A stretch of DNA of 64,000 nucleotides from Myxococcales bacterium (GCA_016712525.1 JADJQX010000008.1:434001-498000); one strand, 5' to 3'. Shown: positions 8,520-17,590, counted from the first letter of the stretch. Numbers and translations are program-made. The notes: generated by a model from the sequence alone, not told the origin.

Positions 8520-10174
8520 GACGGCGACCTCTCCGTCTCGGGGAGCGGGGGCAGGCTCGGGCGCTCGCGTAGGGCCTTCTTGTCGACCTTGCCGCGATCG
8601 TTTTTGGGCAGGTCGTCCACGAACTCGATGACCCTCGGGTACTTGTGCTTCGACAGGATCGCGCGCACGTGGTCTTGGAGCTCGGCCTCCACGACGTCGT
8701 GCGCGCGGGTCTCGCCGGAGCGGAGCACGACGAACGCCTTCGGCTTCACGAGGCCCTCGTCCGTGATGCCCACGACGGCCGCGGCCTGCACCGCGGGGTG
8801 GCGCATGAGGCACTCCTCGACCTCGAGCGGCGCGACCCACTGCCCGCCCACCTTGAGCAGATCGTCGGCCCTACCTGCAAAGTACACGTAGCCGTCGGCG
8901 TCGATCGAGAAGAGGTCGCCGGTGCGGCACCAGTGACCATGGAACGTGCGGAAGCTCCGGTCCCGATCGAGCCAGTACCCGTGGCTCACGCTGTCGCCCT
9001 TCACCCAAAGCACGCCGATCTCGCCCGGAGCGCAGGGCACGGCCCCGGCCCCCTCCGCATCCTCCGGGAGCACGCGGATCTCGTAACCCTCGACCACCCG
9101 CCCGAGCGAGCCCGGGCGCACGTCGCCGGGCCGGTTCGAGGCGTAGATGTGGAACATCTCCGCCGACCCGATGCCGTCGTACACGTCGCTCGAGAACCTG
9201 TCGTTCCACCTCCGGAGGAGCGCCTCGGGCAAGGCCTCGCCGGCCGACAGGGAGAAGCGCACGCTCGAGAGATCGAGGCCCGGCCTCCCGGCGGCGCGCT
9301 CGGACTCGTCGTGGTCGAGGAGCTTGCCGAGCATGGTCGGGACGTTCGTCACCACGGTGGGCTCGTACCGCTCGAGGGCCGCGATGAGGCTCTCGGGCGT
9401 GGGCCGCTCGGTGAAGAGCCCGACGGTGGCCCCCACGGCGAACGGGAAGAAGAGGTTCGTGCCCGTGGCGTACCCGAAGAAGAGGCGCGGCACCGACACG
9501 GTCACGTCGCTCGCCTGGTACTTCACGGTCCGCTTCGCGTACATCTCGGTCGAGTAGGCGAAGTCGCGGTGGGAGTGCACGTTCGCCTTGGGCTCCCCGG
9601 TCGAGCCGCTCGTGAAGAGCCACATCGCGGGCTCGTCGCGGTGCGTGGGGATGGGCTCGAGCGCGGGCGTCACGTCCGCGATGGCGCGCGCAAAATCGAA
9701 GAATTTCGGATGCTTGGGTACATCGCAAGGGGCCTCCGGGTCGGCCCCCGTCGGCACGTCGGGCACGACGAACACCACCTGGAGCTCGCGGCCGAGCGTC
9801 GGGAACTCGTCGGCCACGTGCTGGGCGATCGACGGCGTGGTGATGACGCACGTCGCGCGGGTGTAGCCGATGAGGTAGTCGATCGACTCGACGGGCGCGT
9901 GCGGGTTGCCCATGGCCACCACGGCCCCACGGTGGAAGGTCCCGAAGATGGCCCACGCGAACGGAGGCATGTCCGGCAGCACGATGAGCACACGCTCGCC
10001 GCGACGGACGCCGTGTCTTCGCAGCGCCTCGGCCACGTGCCGCGCGCGGTGAGCCACGAGCTCGTAGGTGTAGGCGCGCTCCCCGAACCGGAGCGCCACC
10101 TTGGCCCCGAGGCCCTCGGCGATCCGCTCGAAGAGAAAGTAGCTGGCGAGGTTCAGGTCGTCGTCGAAGCGCAT
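8516..10174 (-). CDS. AMP-forming acyl/aryl-CoA ligase, benzoate-CoA ligase-like
   Basis: Predicted 552 aa, full length for the ANL superfamily. Core motifs in order are the P-loop-like TSGSTGEPKANVHSH, the A5 motif GIGSAEMFHIYASN, WCRTGDLFSIDADGYVYFAG (A7), GRADDLLKVGGQWVAPLEVE (A8) and NDRGKVDKKAL with the catalytic Lys. The GSAEMFHIY stretch and NPHAPVESIDYLIGYTRA fit the benzoate-CoA ligase branch better than acetyl-CoA synthetases. The reaction would be carboxylate + ATP + CoA to acyl-CoA + AMP + PPi in the cytoplasm. The creatininase homologue follows with a four-base overlap. Confidence 0.85.
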   Translation of the reverse strand: MRFDDDLNLASYFLFERIAEGLGAKVALRFGERAYTYELVAHRARHVAEALRRHGVRRGERVLIVLPDMPPFAWAIFGTFHRGAVVAMGNPHAPVESIDYLIGYTRATCVITTPSIAQHVADEFPTLGRELQVVFVVPDVPTGADPEAPCDVPKHPKFFDFARAIADVTPALEPIPTHRDEPAMWLFTSGSTGEPKANVHSHRDFAYSTEMYAKRTVKYQASDVTVSVPRLFFGYATGTNLFFPFAVGATVGLFTERPTPESLIAALERYEPTVVTNVPTMLGKLLDHDESERAAGRPGLDLSSVRFSLSAGEALPEALLRRWNDRFSSDVYDGIGSAEMFHIYASNRPGDVRPGSLGRVVEGYEIRVLPEDAEGAGAVPCAPGEIGVLWVKGDSVSHGYWLDRDRSFRTFHGHWCRTGDLFSIDADGYVYFAGRADDLLKVGGQWVAPLEVEECLMRHPAVQAAAVVGITDEGLVKPKAFVVLRSGETRAHDVVEAELQDHVRAILSKHKYPRVIEFVDDLPKNDRGKVDKKALRERPSLPPLPETERSPS

Positions 10175-10249
10175 CGGGCGAGAGTCTTACTCAAAGACCC
10201 GCCGCTTGGGCACCCGACCTTCGAGCATCTTAGGACGCTCTGCGTCAGG

Positions 10250-11011
10250 TCACTTGAAGCCCTTCGGAGGGAGCGCGCGCAGGAACGTGACGAGCCCGTC
10301 CATCTCGGTGGGCGTCGTGGTCCACTGGTGCTTGACGCCCCCCGGGATCATGATGGGCTGCCCGTTGAGGATGCCCGTGGAGATGATGACGGCGACGTCC
10401 TCGTCGGAGACGGACGCGAGCGACGCCGGGGAGTGGTCGACCCCCGCCGCGCCCGCGTGGCACGTGGTGCACGCAGGCTCCGACTTCGGCGCGTAGCCCG
10501 ACTTGTAGCGCGTATCGCCGGCCGTGTAGCGCGTCGGGGCGTAGCTCGTCACGGTGAGCGTGCTCGACACCTTCTTGCCGCCCACCTCGGCCGAAATCGT
10601 GAATGTTCCCGCTTTCTTGGCCGTCACCAAGAAGTAGCGCCCGTCGTCCCCTTGGGGGTTCTCGAGGGCCGCCGCGACGATGTCGACTGCGGTCGGATCC
10701 GACGCCGTGAGCTTCGTGTCGGGGCCCGCCCCGTAGACGGCGAACGGGACCTTGAAGACCCGCGTGCCGTCGAACCCGGTGAACGACGCGGCCGGGTCCA
10801 TTCGGAGCTCGGGGGTGGCGTCCGGGACGGGGCTCGTGCCCGTGTCGTTGATGGTGCTCGTGTCCCCCGTGCTGCCGCCGTCGGTCGGGGTGACGCCTCC
10901 GTCGGTCGCGCCGGGGTCCGAGGAGCACGCCCCGAGCGGCGTCATGGCCACGAAGGCCGCGGCGGCGAGGGCGAACGAGGGAACGGCGAAGCGAAAGGAC
11001 GAGGAGGCCAT
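10250..11011 (-). CDS. lipoprotein with C-terminal single-haem cytochrome c-like motif
   Basis: Predicted 253 aa from ATG at 11011. The signal peptide ends in a lipobox (MTPLGACSSD), followed by an Asp/Gly/Thr-rich linker. A middle part looks Ig-like or Big-like (AGTFTISAEVGGKKVSSTLTVTS). The C-terminal 80 residues hold CTTCHAG, a canonical CxxCH haem site, and several Met residues (QPIMIPGG, PTEMDGL), one of which may be the axial ligand. It is probably anchored in an outer leaflet facing the periplasm and may carry electrons. No partner oxidase is nearby. Confidence 0.7.
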   Translation of the reverse strand: MASSSFRFAVPSFALAAAAFVAMTPLGACSSDPGATDGGVTPTDGGSTGDTSTINDTGTSPVPDATPELRMDPAASFTGFDGTRVFKVPFAVYGAGPDTKLTASDPTAVDIVAAALENPQGDDGRYFLVTAKKAGTFTISAEVGGKKVSSTLTVTSYAPTRYTAGDTRYKSGYAPKSEPACTTCHAGAAGVDHSPASLASVSDEDVAVIISTGILNGQPIMIPGGVKHQWTTTPTEMDGLVTFLRALPPKGFK

Positions 11012-11085
11012 CGGGCCGCACTCTAGCAAACCCACGGCTCCGAGCACGCCCGCGTCGCCGAAGGACGTGCCGTTCCGCCCGGGCT

Positions 11086-13560
11086 TCAGCTTTGGGATGC
11101 GAGCACACGAAGCGAGCCGCGGACCACGCCGTACCCCGCCTCCGTGCGCAGGGCGCGGACCACCTCGGGTGGCGAGAGCGTGCCGGCGACGAGCTCGCGG
11201 TAGGCCGAGACCACACGACGTACGTCGTCGGGCGTCTCGCGGACGAGCTCGATGCGGAACCGCCCGACCCCTTGTTTCACCAAGGTCGGGACGATGTCGG
11301 CCGCGCTCTGCGAGCGCTCGTGGAAGACCGTGTTCCGGCATCCGACGTCGGCGATCACCGGGTGGCTCATGCCGGCCCGGTCACGGAGCGCCACGGCGTG
11401 CCGCTCGCACGGTCTCCCGCACGTCCTGTGGTCCCGCCCCTCGGAGAGCAGGTGGGCGAACACGCAGTGCTCGGTGTGGAAGAGCGGCATCGGATGGTGC
11501 ACGACCACCTCGGCCCGCGCGGCCAGGTCTCCGCGCAGGAGCGACACGACCTGGGCCGCGTCCGAGTCGAACGAGGGAGTGAAGGCTCGGAGACCGCGCG
11601 AGAGCAGGTACCGCGCCGTGACCGCGTTCGTGACGTTGAGCGAGAAGTCGCCGATGCGCAGGCTCGTGTCGAGGGGACCGTCATGAAGCGCGCCGAGCCC
11701 ACGAACGAGCGTGACCGACGGCTCGAGCGACGCGAGGTACCGGTCGATCTTCTCTTCGCCCGGTTTGCGAATGCGCGGCGGCGCGACCCCCACGACCTCG
11801 TGGCCTTCGGCGCGGAGCGCGCGGAGCGCCACGCCCACGCCTTGGAGCTCCAGAAAATCGAGGTACACCCCGGTCGCTCCGGCGAGGAAGGCCGCGCGCG
11901 CCTGCGGCAAATCACGCGCGAGCACGAAGAGCCCCGGCGGCACGGCGGGGGGCAGCTCCACGGCTCCGAACGCGCCGAGGTCGACGTCATGGACCACGTG
12001 CGCGCGTGACCCGAGAGCACGCGTGAGCTCGTCGACGAGCGCTCGCCGCGCGCGGTTCATCGACGACGGAGGCACGAGGGTCCGCTCCGGGACGCGCAGC
12101 TCGATCGCGTCGAGGAAGAAGGGTGTATCTTTCAGCTTTCCGAGCTTGTCGCGGACGACCGCCTCGGCGAGGGGCCTCTCGGCGGGCGCGAGCGGCAAAT
12201 CTCCCTGGACCGAGACCTCGAGCCCCGAGGCGACGCGCGCGGTGAACGTAGGGAGCTCTCCGTGATTTCCCGACACGGTTACGGAGAACCCGAGCCTCGC
12301 CGGCTCACGCTCGAACGCCTTGCGCGCCTCGGCGGCCGCGACCGGGTCCGACGTCTTCCAGACGCGCCCCCCCGGCTCGGGAGGTACGAAGGTCTTGTCC
12401 GGGCCGAGCCAGACGCTCACGCGCTCCGAAGGCTCCGCCACCTCGACGTCGACACCGCCCCGGAAGATGGACCACACGCGCCCACCGACCTCGCCTTCGC
12501 CGGCCTTTTTTCCCTCGAACAGCACGCCGTCGCCGCGACGGAGCGGCGCCTCGAGCTGGACGTCGACGGTGCGGCGCGCGCCCGGCCTCGAGGGCGTGGG
12601 CCCCACCGTACCGAGGAAGAGCCCACGATGGTCGCACGTCTTTCCATCCACGAGCCGCTGGTGGTCCGTGCCCTTCAAGAAGCCCGGCCCCGAGCCGCGC
12701 GTGTACGCCTGGAGCGCCACGGCGCGGTCCTCGTCGCCCGGGGGCGGGGCGTCTCCGGCCGACGCGAGCGCCGCTTTTTTGTAGAGCCGCGTGGTCGACG
12801 CCACGTACTCGGGCCCCTTGAGCCGCCCCTCGATCTTGAGCGAGCGAACCCCCGCGCTCGCGAGCTCGGGCACGAGCGCCGAGGCCTCGAGATCCTCGGG
12901 CGAGAGGAGATAGGCCATGCCACCGAGCGGCCTCACGTCGCCATCGACGACGAGATCGTACGGGAGCCTGCAGGCCTGCGCGCACGCCCCTCGGTTCGCG
13001 CTGCGACCGCCGATGGCCTCGCTCGTCAAACACTGCCCGGAGTACGCGACGCACAGCGCGCCGTGCACGAACACCTCGAGCTCGGCCCGCGTACCTTCGG
13101 AGATCACGCGGACGTCGTCGATCGACAGCTCGCGCGCGAGCACGACGCGCACCGCACCGAGCTCCTCGGCGAAGCGCACGCTGGAGGCGTCGGTGCACGT
13201 CATCTGGGTCGACGCGTGCACGGCCAGCGTGGGAGCCACGGCCTTCGCCAGGAGCGCCACGGCCGGATCTTGCACGATGATGGCGTCCGCGCCGGCCCTC
13301 GCGACCGCCGAGATCGCCGCGACGACGGCGGGGAGCTCGTGCTCGAAGACGAGCGTATTCAGTGCAACATACACCTTGGTTCCCCGCTCGTGGGCGAACC
13401 GCACGGCCGACACGAGATCGTCCTCGGTGAAGTTCGTCGCCCGAGCGCGCGCGTTGAACGACGAGAGGCCGAGGTAGACGGCGTCGGCCCCGGAGAGCAC
13501 CGCCGCCTCGAGCGCGTCCCTGTCGCCCGCGGGGGCGAGGACCTCAGGCCGGAGCGCCAT
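11086..13560 (-). CDS. U32 family protein, RlhA-like (23S rRNA hydroxylation type)
   Basis: About 824 aa from ATG at 13560, which overlaps the upstream gene's 3' end by 17 bases. The N-terminal half is a classic U32 domain: LAPAGDRDALEAAVLSGADAVYLG, VHASTQMTCTDASS, ELEVFVHGALCVAYSGQC, ANRGACAQACRLPYD and RSLKIEGR. A middle region (SIFRGGVDVEV onward) fits the collagenase-like U32 extension. A second Cys-rich segment lies near the C-terminus (HCVFAHLLSEGRDHRTCGRPC and VIADVGCRNTVF). E. coli RlhA, about 650 aa, hydroxylates C2501 of 23S rRNA. This protein is about 170 residues longer because of that C-terminal part. The four Cys before and around RACxxAC could bind an Fe-S cluster. Confidence 0.8.
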   Translation of the reverse strand: MALRPEVLAPAGDRDALEAAVLSGADAVYLGLSSFNARARATNFTEDDLVSAVRFAHERGTKVYVALNTLVFEHELPAVVAAISAVARAGADAIIVQDPAVALLAKAVAPTLAVHASTQMTCTDASSVRFAEELGAVRVVLARELSIDDVRVISEGTRAELEVFVHGALCVAYSGQCLTSEAIGGRSANRGACAQACRLPYDLVVDGDVRPLGGMAYLLSPEDLEASALVPELASAGVRSLKIEGRLKGPEYVASTTRLYKKAALASAGDAPPPGDEDRAVALQAYTRGSGPGFLKGTDHQRLVDGKTCDHRGLFLGTVGPTPSRPGARRTVDVQLEAPLRRGDGVLFEGKKAGEGEVGGRVWSIFRGGVDVEVAEPSERVSVWLGPDKTFVPPEPGGRVWKTSDPVAAAEARKAFEREPARLGFSVTVSGNHGELPTFTARVASGLEVSVQGDLPLAPAERPLAEAVVRDKLGKLKDTPFFLDAIELRVPERTLVPPSSMNRARRALVDELTRALGSRAHVVHDVDLGAFGAVELPPAVPPGLFVLARDLPQARAAFLAGATGVYLDFLELQGVGVALRALRAEGHEVVGVAPPRIRKPGEEKIDRYLASLEPSVTLVRGLGALHDGPLDTSLRIGDFSLNVTNAVTARYLLSRGLRAFTPSFDSDAAQVVSLLRGDLAARAEVVVHHPMPLFHTEHCVFAHLLSEGRDHRTCGRPCERHAVALRDRAGMSHPVIADVGCRNTVFHERSQSAADIVPTLVKQGVGRFRIELVRETPDDVRRVVSAYRELVAGTLSPPEVVRALRTEAGYGVVRGSLRVLASQS

Positions 13561-14578
13561 GCGCCCCCTCGGCGACGAAGCCCGCTGGGCCATCGTTCGT
13601 CGGGAAATGGAGCATGTCGGAGGGCGCCGCGTGCACGCCGATCCGACCGAAGAGCGTCACGTACGCGAGCCAACCGAGCGGCGGTCTCGGCGGCTCGATG
13701 CCACCGGAGAGGACGTCCTCCGCGGCCGCGCCGAAGAGGTCGATCAACATGCCCGCGAACACGCGGCCGGAAGCGGCGTTCGCGTGGCGCGGCGCGCTCG
13801 TGTACCCGGGGAAAGGGCGGAGCCCCATCCACGCCGCCCCCCGCGCCACGAGCGAGAGCTCCTTCGCCGCGCGCGAGAAGCCGAAGCCCTCGACGAGGCG
13901 AAGCGCCGCCGACACGACCCTCGGGGGCGCGAAGGGCGGACAGTCCGGCACTTCTGTGTAGAAGGCACGGACCGACTCGGGCGCGTAGTGGAGCGCGAGG
14001 CTCGTCTCGAAGAAGCCCGCGTGAAAGTCGTCTTCCATGCCCGCGGCGAGGCGCGCCCGAAGGTGCTCGTCGGCGACCGGCTCGTACGCGCGGGCGTACT
14101 TGCGAGGGTCGACGTCGACGAGCTCGTGGAGCAAGAGGCTCATGGGCGAGAACGCCACGATGCCGTGCTCACGGAGCCACGACACGCCGGCCTCGAGGGC
14201 GGTCGTGTGGAGGGGGCTCCCGTGGAACGTCACGAAGACGACCTTGTGGGCGCCGAGCCGCCGGAGCTCGCGGCACGCCGACAGCACCTTCGCCTTCACG
14301 GCGTCGAAGGAGACGGGCACGCTGCCGGGCCCGGACGCCGGCTCGACGCCGACGTCGAGGTCCCGCGTGGGCAAGAAGGGAAAGAGGCCGTCGTCCCGTT
14401 CGCCGGAGCGCGCGCGGAGGAACGCGTGGAGATCCTTCGCGAGCCCCATCGACACGAGGTGGTCGTTCCGGAGCGAGAGGTGCGGCCCGTGGTACTCGAT
14501 AGGGTTCACGAGGACGAACGCCGGCACCCCACGCGCGAGGGCGGCCGAGGCGAACGAGTCGTCGTCGAAGAGCTTCAC
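13544..14578 (-). CDS. second creatininase-family protein, upstream of and overlapping the U32 gene
   Basis: About 344 aa from GTG at 14578. The start is inferred from where similarity begins (VKLFDDDSF). Creatininase-fold motifs are NPIEYHGPHLSLRNDH, VFVTFHGSPLHTTALEAG and DDFHAGFFETSLAL. The C-terminal half, about 120 residues, is an extension with a possible membrane-associated helix (VFAGMLIDLFGAAAEDVL). It differs from the creatininase homologue at 7782 by this tail and by IEYHGPH instead of CEPHGPH. The 17-base overlap with the U32 gene indicates co-translation. A shared function is not known. Confidence 0.7.
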   Translation of the reverse strand: MKLFDDDSFASAALARGVPAFVLVNPIEYHGPHLSLRNDHLVSMGLAKDLHAFLRARSGERDDGLFPFLPTRDLDVGVEPASGPGSVPVSFDAVKAKVLSACRELRRLGAHKVVFVTFHGSPLHTTALEAGVSWLREHGIVAFSPMSLLLHELVDVDPRKYARAYEPVADEHLRARLAAGMEDDFHAGFFETSLALHYAPESVRAFYTEVPDCPPFAPPRVVSAALRLVEGFGFSRAAKELSLVARGAAWMGLRPFPGYTSAPRHANAASGRVFAGMLIDLFGAAAEDVLSGGIEPPRPPLGWLAYVTLFGRIGVHAAPSDMLHFPTNDGPAGFVAEGAHGAPA

Positions 14579-14647
14579 CCGAGAGACCTTAGTCAAAAAG
14601 CGTCGCCTCGTCCTGCCCACGGCACCCGGACGGAGGAAATGAGACGC

Positions 14648-14679
14648 AAAAAACCCCGGAAGATCGGGATCTTCCAGGG
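14648..14679 (-). terminator. strong rho-independent terminator of the cytochrome-like lipoprotein gene
   Basis: Read on the minus strand a 12-bp stem (one G-T pair) with a very short loop spans 14679-14654 and is followed by six T (14653-14648). It lies 25 bases past the stop of the gene ending at 14704. Confidence 0.85.
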
Positions 14680-14703
14680 TCTTCGGCCCGCGCGTGAGGC
14701 GCT

Positions 14704-15306
14704 TCAGTTGTTCGGGGCGCCGGCGTTGATCCAGCCCTGTACCGTGGCGAGCTCGGCCGCATTGAACGGGGTGCCGTTCTGCGGCATGCGGCCGCCACAC
14801 GTGGTGCCCGAGAGCTTCTGGAAGAGCTTGCTCATCGCCGCGTTGTTCCGGACGACACGCTGGGTGCCCCCGCCGCAGGTGGTCGGGTTCGAGGCGTTGG
14901 CCACGCCGACGAGGTTCGTGTAGGCCATGGCCTGGTTCTGCATCGAGAGGCCTCCCGAGCCGTTGTTCCGGAGGTGGCACGCGTTGCCGCAGCGACCGCC
15001 GCCGCTGAAGAGGGCATAGACCTGCGTGAACGTCGGCGCGACTGCACCGTCCGAGGCGTCGCCCCCGCCGCCATCGGTGGGCGTGCTCGAGTCGGGGGTG
15101 GCGGAGTCGGGGACGCTGCTGTCGGGCAGCGGGTTCGTGCCCGTGCCGGTCGGAGTGGGCGTCGTGCTCGTCGAAGTCGACGTGGTGGTGCCCGTCGGGC
15201 TCGTCCCTGCGTCGTCGGTCGTCGTGCCCGTGTCGTCCGAGCACGCCGCGAAGGCGACGCCGAGACCGATGAATGCCGCTCCAATGCCAAGTCCACGAAG
15301 AATCAT
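14704..15306 (-). CDS. lipoprotein with cytochrome-like domain carrying a CxxxCH motif
   Basis: Predicted 200 aa from ATG at 15306. It has a signal peptide with lipobox (GVAFAACSDD) and a long Thr/Ser/Pro/Asp linker to about residue 85. The C-terminal domain contains RCGNACHLRN, where the spacing is C-x3-C-H rather than C-x2-C-H, and GGRMPQNGTPFNAAELATVQGWINAGAP. The latter closely resembles the Met-ligand end of PSCyt1-type cytochrome domains found in many secreted proteins. Haem attachment is therefore plausible but unproven. It is followed by a strong terminator. Confidence 0.65.
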   Translation of the reverse strand: MILRGLGIGAAFIGLGVAFAACSDDTGTTTDDAGTSPTGTTTSTSTSTTPTPTGTGTNPLPDSSVPDSATPDSSTPTDGGGGDASDGAVAPTFTQVYALFSGGGRCGNACHLRNNGSGGLSMQNQAMAYTNLVGVANASNPTTCGGGTQRVVRNNAAMSKLFQKLSGTTCGGRMPQNGTPFNAAELATVQGWINAGAPNN

Positions 15307-15608
15307 GTGCGTCCTCCTCCAGGTGCCGGCCGCGCGCCATCGCGCTGCGACGCACGGTTCGTATACGCAAGCCGAGGGCAAAGCGCACGGTTTTCGGCAC
15401 AAATTCGCGGAGAACGCAAGCGTTGCTGGTACAGCGCCGTACCGGTCACGACCGATCCGGGCCCGGCCCCCTCAACGCGCATACTCAGCCGTTTTCGCCA
15501 AGCCGACGGCTCATGGTCGTTTCCGAAAAAAAGTTGGAGACAACCCGAGCGAGGGGAGGTAAAGGAATGCGCGTTCGGCCGTGGTCACCACCACGGAAGA
15601 GCCTTCCC
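15307..15608. other. intergenic stretch before tRNA-Ala
   Basis: This 302-base region separates the lipoprotein start from the tRNA. It must hold the promoter of the lipoprotein gene (minus) and that of the tRNA (plus). An A-rich patch (15525-15532) followed by TTGGAG (15534) is suggestive, but no -10 box at proper spacing could be picked with confidence. No gene is seen. Confidence 0.4.
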
Positions 15609-15681
15609 GGGGTTGTAGCTCAGCTGGGAGAGCGCATCCATGGCATGGATGAGGTCAGGGGTTCGATCCCCCTCAACTCCA
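15609..15681 (+). tRNA. tRNA-Ala (anticodon GGC)
   Basis: A complete 73-base cloverleaf. The acceptor stem GGGGTTG/CAACTCC contains the G3-T70 pair that identifies alanine tRNAs. The D stem is GCTC/GAGC, the anticodon stem CATCC/GGATG with loop ATGGCAT (anticodon GGC), and the T stem AGGGG/CCCCT with loop TTCGATC. The discriminator base is A. The CCA end is not encoded (next bases are CGA). Confidence 0.97.
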
Positions 15682-15702
15682 CGAAAACCCGAGTGTGACT
15701 CC

Positions 15703-15737
15703 GAGAGCCGCCCCCTTCGAGCGGCTCTCTCTCGTTT
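15703..15737 (+). terminator. terminator downstream of tRNA-Ala
   Basis: GAGAGCCGC (15703-15711) pairs with GCGGCTCTC (15721-15729) across a nine-base loop, followed by TCTCGTTTT. It begins 22 bases after the tRNA. Confidence 0.8.
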
Positions 15738-15858
15738 TGTGCTTCTTTCACGCGGGACACCTCGGAGCTACGCGAGGCGGTCCCGGCAGCCGCTCGCGCG
15801 GGGAGCCTGACGACGATTCGTCGTCCCCCTCGTTCTTACCCCAGCGCTCGCCGGGCGC

Positions 15859-16869
15859 TCAGACGACCATGTAGCGATAGAGGCGATTGTCGCGGCCGAG
15901 CTCGGCCACGAGCGCGAAGACCACGTCGCCGAAGGCGTCCCCCTCGGCGAGGCGGGCGCGGCGGTACGTCGGGTCCGAGAAGAGGGTGTCTTGCTCCTCT
16001 TTCGACCGCGAGGTCCGCTCCAGAAAATCGACGTAGCGCGCGCGGAGGTCGTGAACGAGACCCGAGACGCGCGCCTCTTCCGAGAAGTCTCGCGCGACCT
16101 TTCCGAGCCGCGCCATCGGCGAGAGGCCCACGATCTCCCTCATGTCGTCGAGGCCGACGTGCCCCGTGCGGCGCGCGCACGCGAGCAGCGAGACGAGGAC
16201 CGAGTAGCAGGTCATGCAGCGGCTGAAGCGGAGCTTGTAGCTCCGGAGCCGAAGGTCGGCCTTGAGGCGCTCCGCCGAGAGCTCGAGGCGCTTCTCGGTG
16301 TTCTTCGACTCGTAGTTGAGGAGCAAGATGCGCCAGTAGCGGACCACGTCGTTCACGAGGACGATCGGCAGGTAGTCCTGCGGGTGGAACTCGGCGTTCT
16401 TCCAGTAGGCGGCGATCACGTCGTCGACCACGGCCCGGTAGGCGGTCTCTCCCGCGACGGCCTCGCTCTCGAGGAGGAGCAGCATGCGCGCCGTGAACGT
16501 GTTCTCCGCGTCGTCCTCGGGCTTGCCGATGTTCGCGACGAGGCGCTCGGCCGTGTGCATGCGCAAGAACTCGCCGTCCCGCGAGGGCGGAGGAAACCCC
16601 ACCTCGCGGAGGGTCCGCACGATCGCGGCCTGGATCTCGACGGCGTCGAGCGTCCGCGCCGGCCTACCCCTGCGGACGAGGAACACGTCGAGATCGCTGA
16701 AGGGCGAGAGCTCCCCCCTGCCGGCCGAGCCGGTCGCGTAGAGCGTCGTGTGGTCAGAGAGCAGCACCTCCGAGCGCTCGAGGTTCGCCGCGAAGCCTTC
16801 GCGGAACGTGGCGAGGCGCGTTTGGGACCGCGCCGCGCGGGCCGAGAGATCGTCGTCGACGTTCGTCAT
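15859..16869 (-). CDS. nucleotidyltransferase-domain protein
   Basis: Predicted 336 aa from ATG at 16869, which overlaps the preceding exonuclease stop (ATGA). The N-terminal domain carries YATGSAGRGELSPFSDLDVFLV, the GS...DxD signature of the polymerase-beta/GlnD-type nucleotidyltransferase fold, with the two Asp expected to hold metal. The rest is mainly helical (RYWRILLLNYESKN, SRCMTCYSVLVSLLACAR). It resembles stand-alone GlnD/CBS-like nucleotidyltransferase proteins without a recognisable partner domain. The substrate is unknown. Tight coupling to a DEDDh exonuclease suggests nucleic-acid or signalling-nucleotide metabolism. Confidence 0.7.
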   Translation of the reverse strand: MTNVDDDLSARAARSQTRLATFREGFAANLERSEVLLSDHTTLYATGSAGRGELSPFSDLDVFLVRRGRPARTLDAVEIQAAIVRTLREVGFPPPSRDGEFLRMHTAERLVANIGKPEDDAENTFTARMLLLLESEAVAGETAYRAVVDDVIAAYWKNAEFHPQDYLPIVLVNDVVRYWRILLLNYESKNTEKRLELSAERLKADLRLRSYKLRFSRCMTCYSVLVSLLACARRTGHVGLDDMREIVGLSPMARLGKVARDFSEEARVSGLVHDLRARYVDFLERTSRSKEEQDTLFSDPTYRRARLAEGDAFGDVVFALVAELGRDNRLYRYMVV

Positions 16870-17447
16870 GGGAGGGCTCCGTCGTGGGCCGCGAAGAGCC
16901 GAGCGATGAGCTCGGCGAGCGAGCGAGCGTCGTCGAGGGCGGCGTGCGTGTGGGGCAACGAGGGGCGAAGGTGCGAGGGGAGCTTGCCCCTCCCCGCCTC
17001 GCCGATCGGGACCTCGGTCCGGAGCGCCACGGCGGTCTTCACGCAGAAGCCTCGCGAGTACGAAAAAGGGGACATTTTCGCGAATTCGTAGAAATAGTAA
17101 GTCAAAAACGACCAGTCGAAGCCGAGGGGGTAGGCGCAGAGCACGGGGGTCGTCTCGCCGGCCTCGGCCGCGACCCACGCCGCGAGCGCGGTCATCGCCT
17201 CTCTCGGGTCGCGCCCCTCGGCCGCGAGCCGTTCGCGCGACAGCCCCGAAACCCGTAGAGCCTCGGGGTCGAACCTGTCCGAGATGGGACGGAGCTCGAC
17301 CGCGAACGACCGCTCGGGGCCCGTCGCGGGCCGGAACGAACGCCCGTCGAACGTACCCGCGACGACGAGGCCGAGCGACAGCATCGAGAACGATCCAGGG
17401 ACGGGGCCGTCGGTTTCGACGTCGGCGGCGAAGAAGGTGTCGACCAT
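16866..17447 (-). CDS. DEDDh 3'-5' exonuclease (DnaQ/RNase T fold)
   Basis: Predicted 193 aa, the usual size for a free exonuclease domain. The catalytic residues appear as AADVETDGP (D-x-E), YPLGFDWSF (Asp) and HTHAALDDARSLAE (His and Asp). The aromatic insertion FLTYYFYEFAKMSPFSYSRGF is typical of oligoribonuclease/RNase T-like members. It is predicted to be cytoplasmic. The nucleotidyltransferase gene follows with a four-base overlap, so the two are co-translated. Confidence 0.85.
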   Translation of the reverse strand: MVDTFFAADVETDGPVPGSFSMLSLGLVVAGTFDGRSFRPATGPERSFAVELRPISDRFDPEALRVSGLSRERLAAEGRDPREAMTALAAWVAAEAGETTPVLCAYPLGFDWSFLTYYFYEFAKMSPFSYSRGFCVKTAVALRTEVPIGEAGRGKLPSHLRPSLPHTHAALDDARSLAELIARLFAAHDGALP

Positions 17448-17590
17448 CGGGCGCCAGGGTCTCCTACCGTGGGCGGGCCCCGACGAGAAGCCCCGGGCCG
17501 CCCGGGCGCCGATTTCCCCGCGCGGCTCGACCTTTCGAAACCCAGGTGGTGCACGCTTCGTGTCCTCGGGTACGTTTCGAGGGCTCGCCC

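Noticed and set aside
15480..15608. Promoter of tRNA-Ala
   Set aside because: TTGGAG at 15534 has no -10 hexamer at 16-18 bases, so no confident call was possible.
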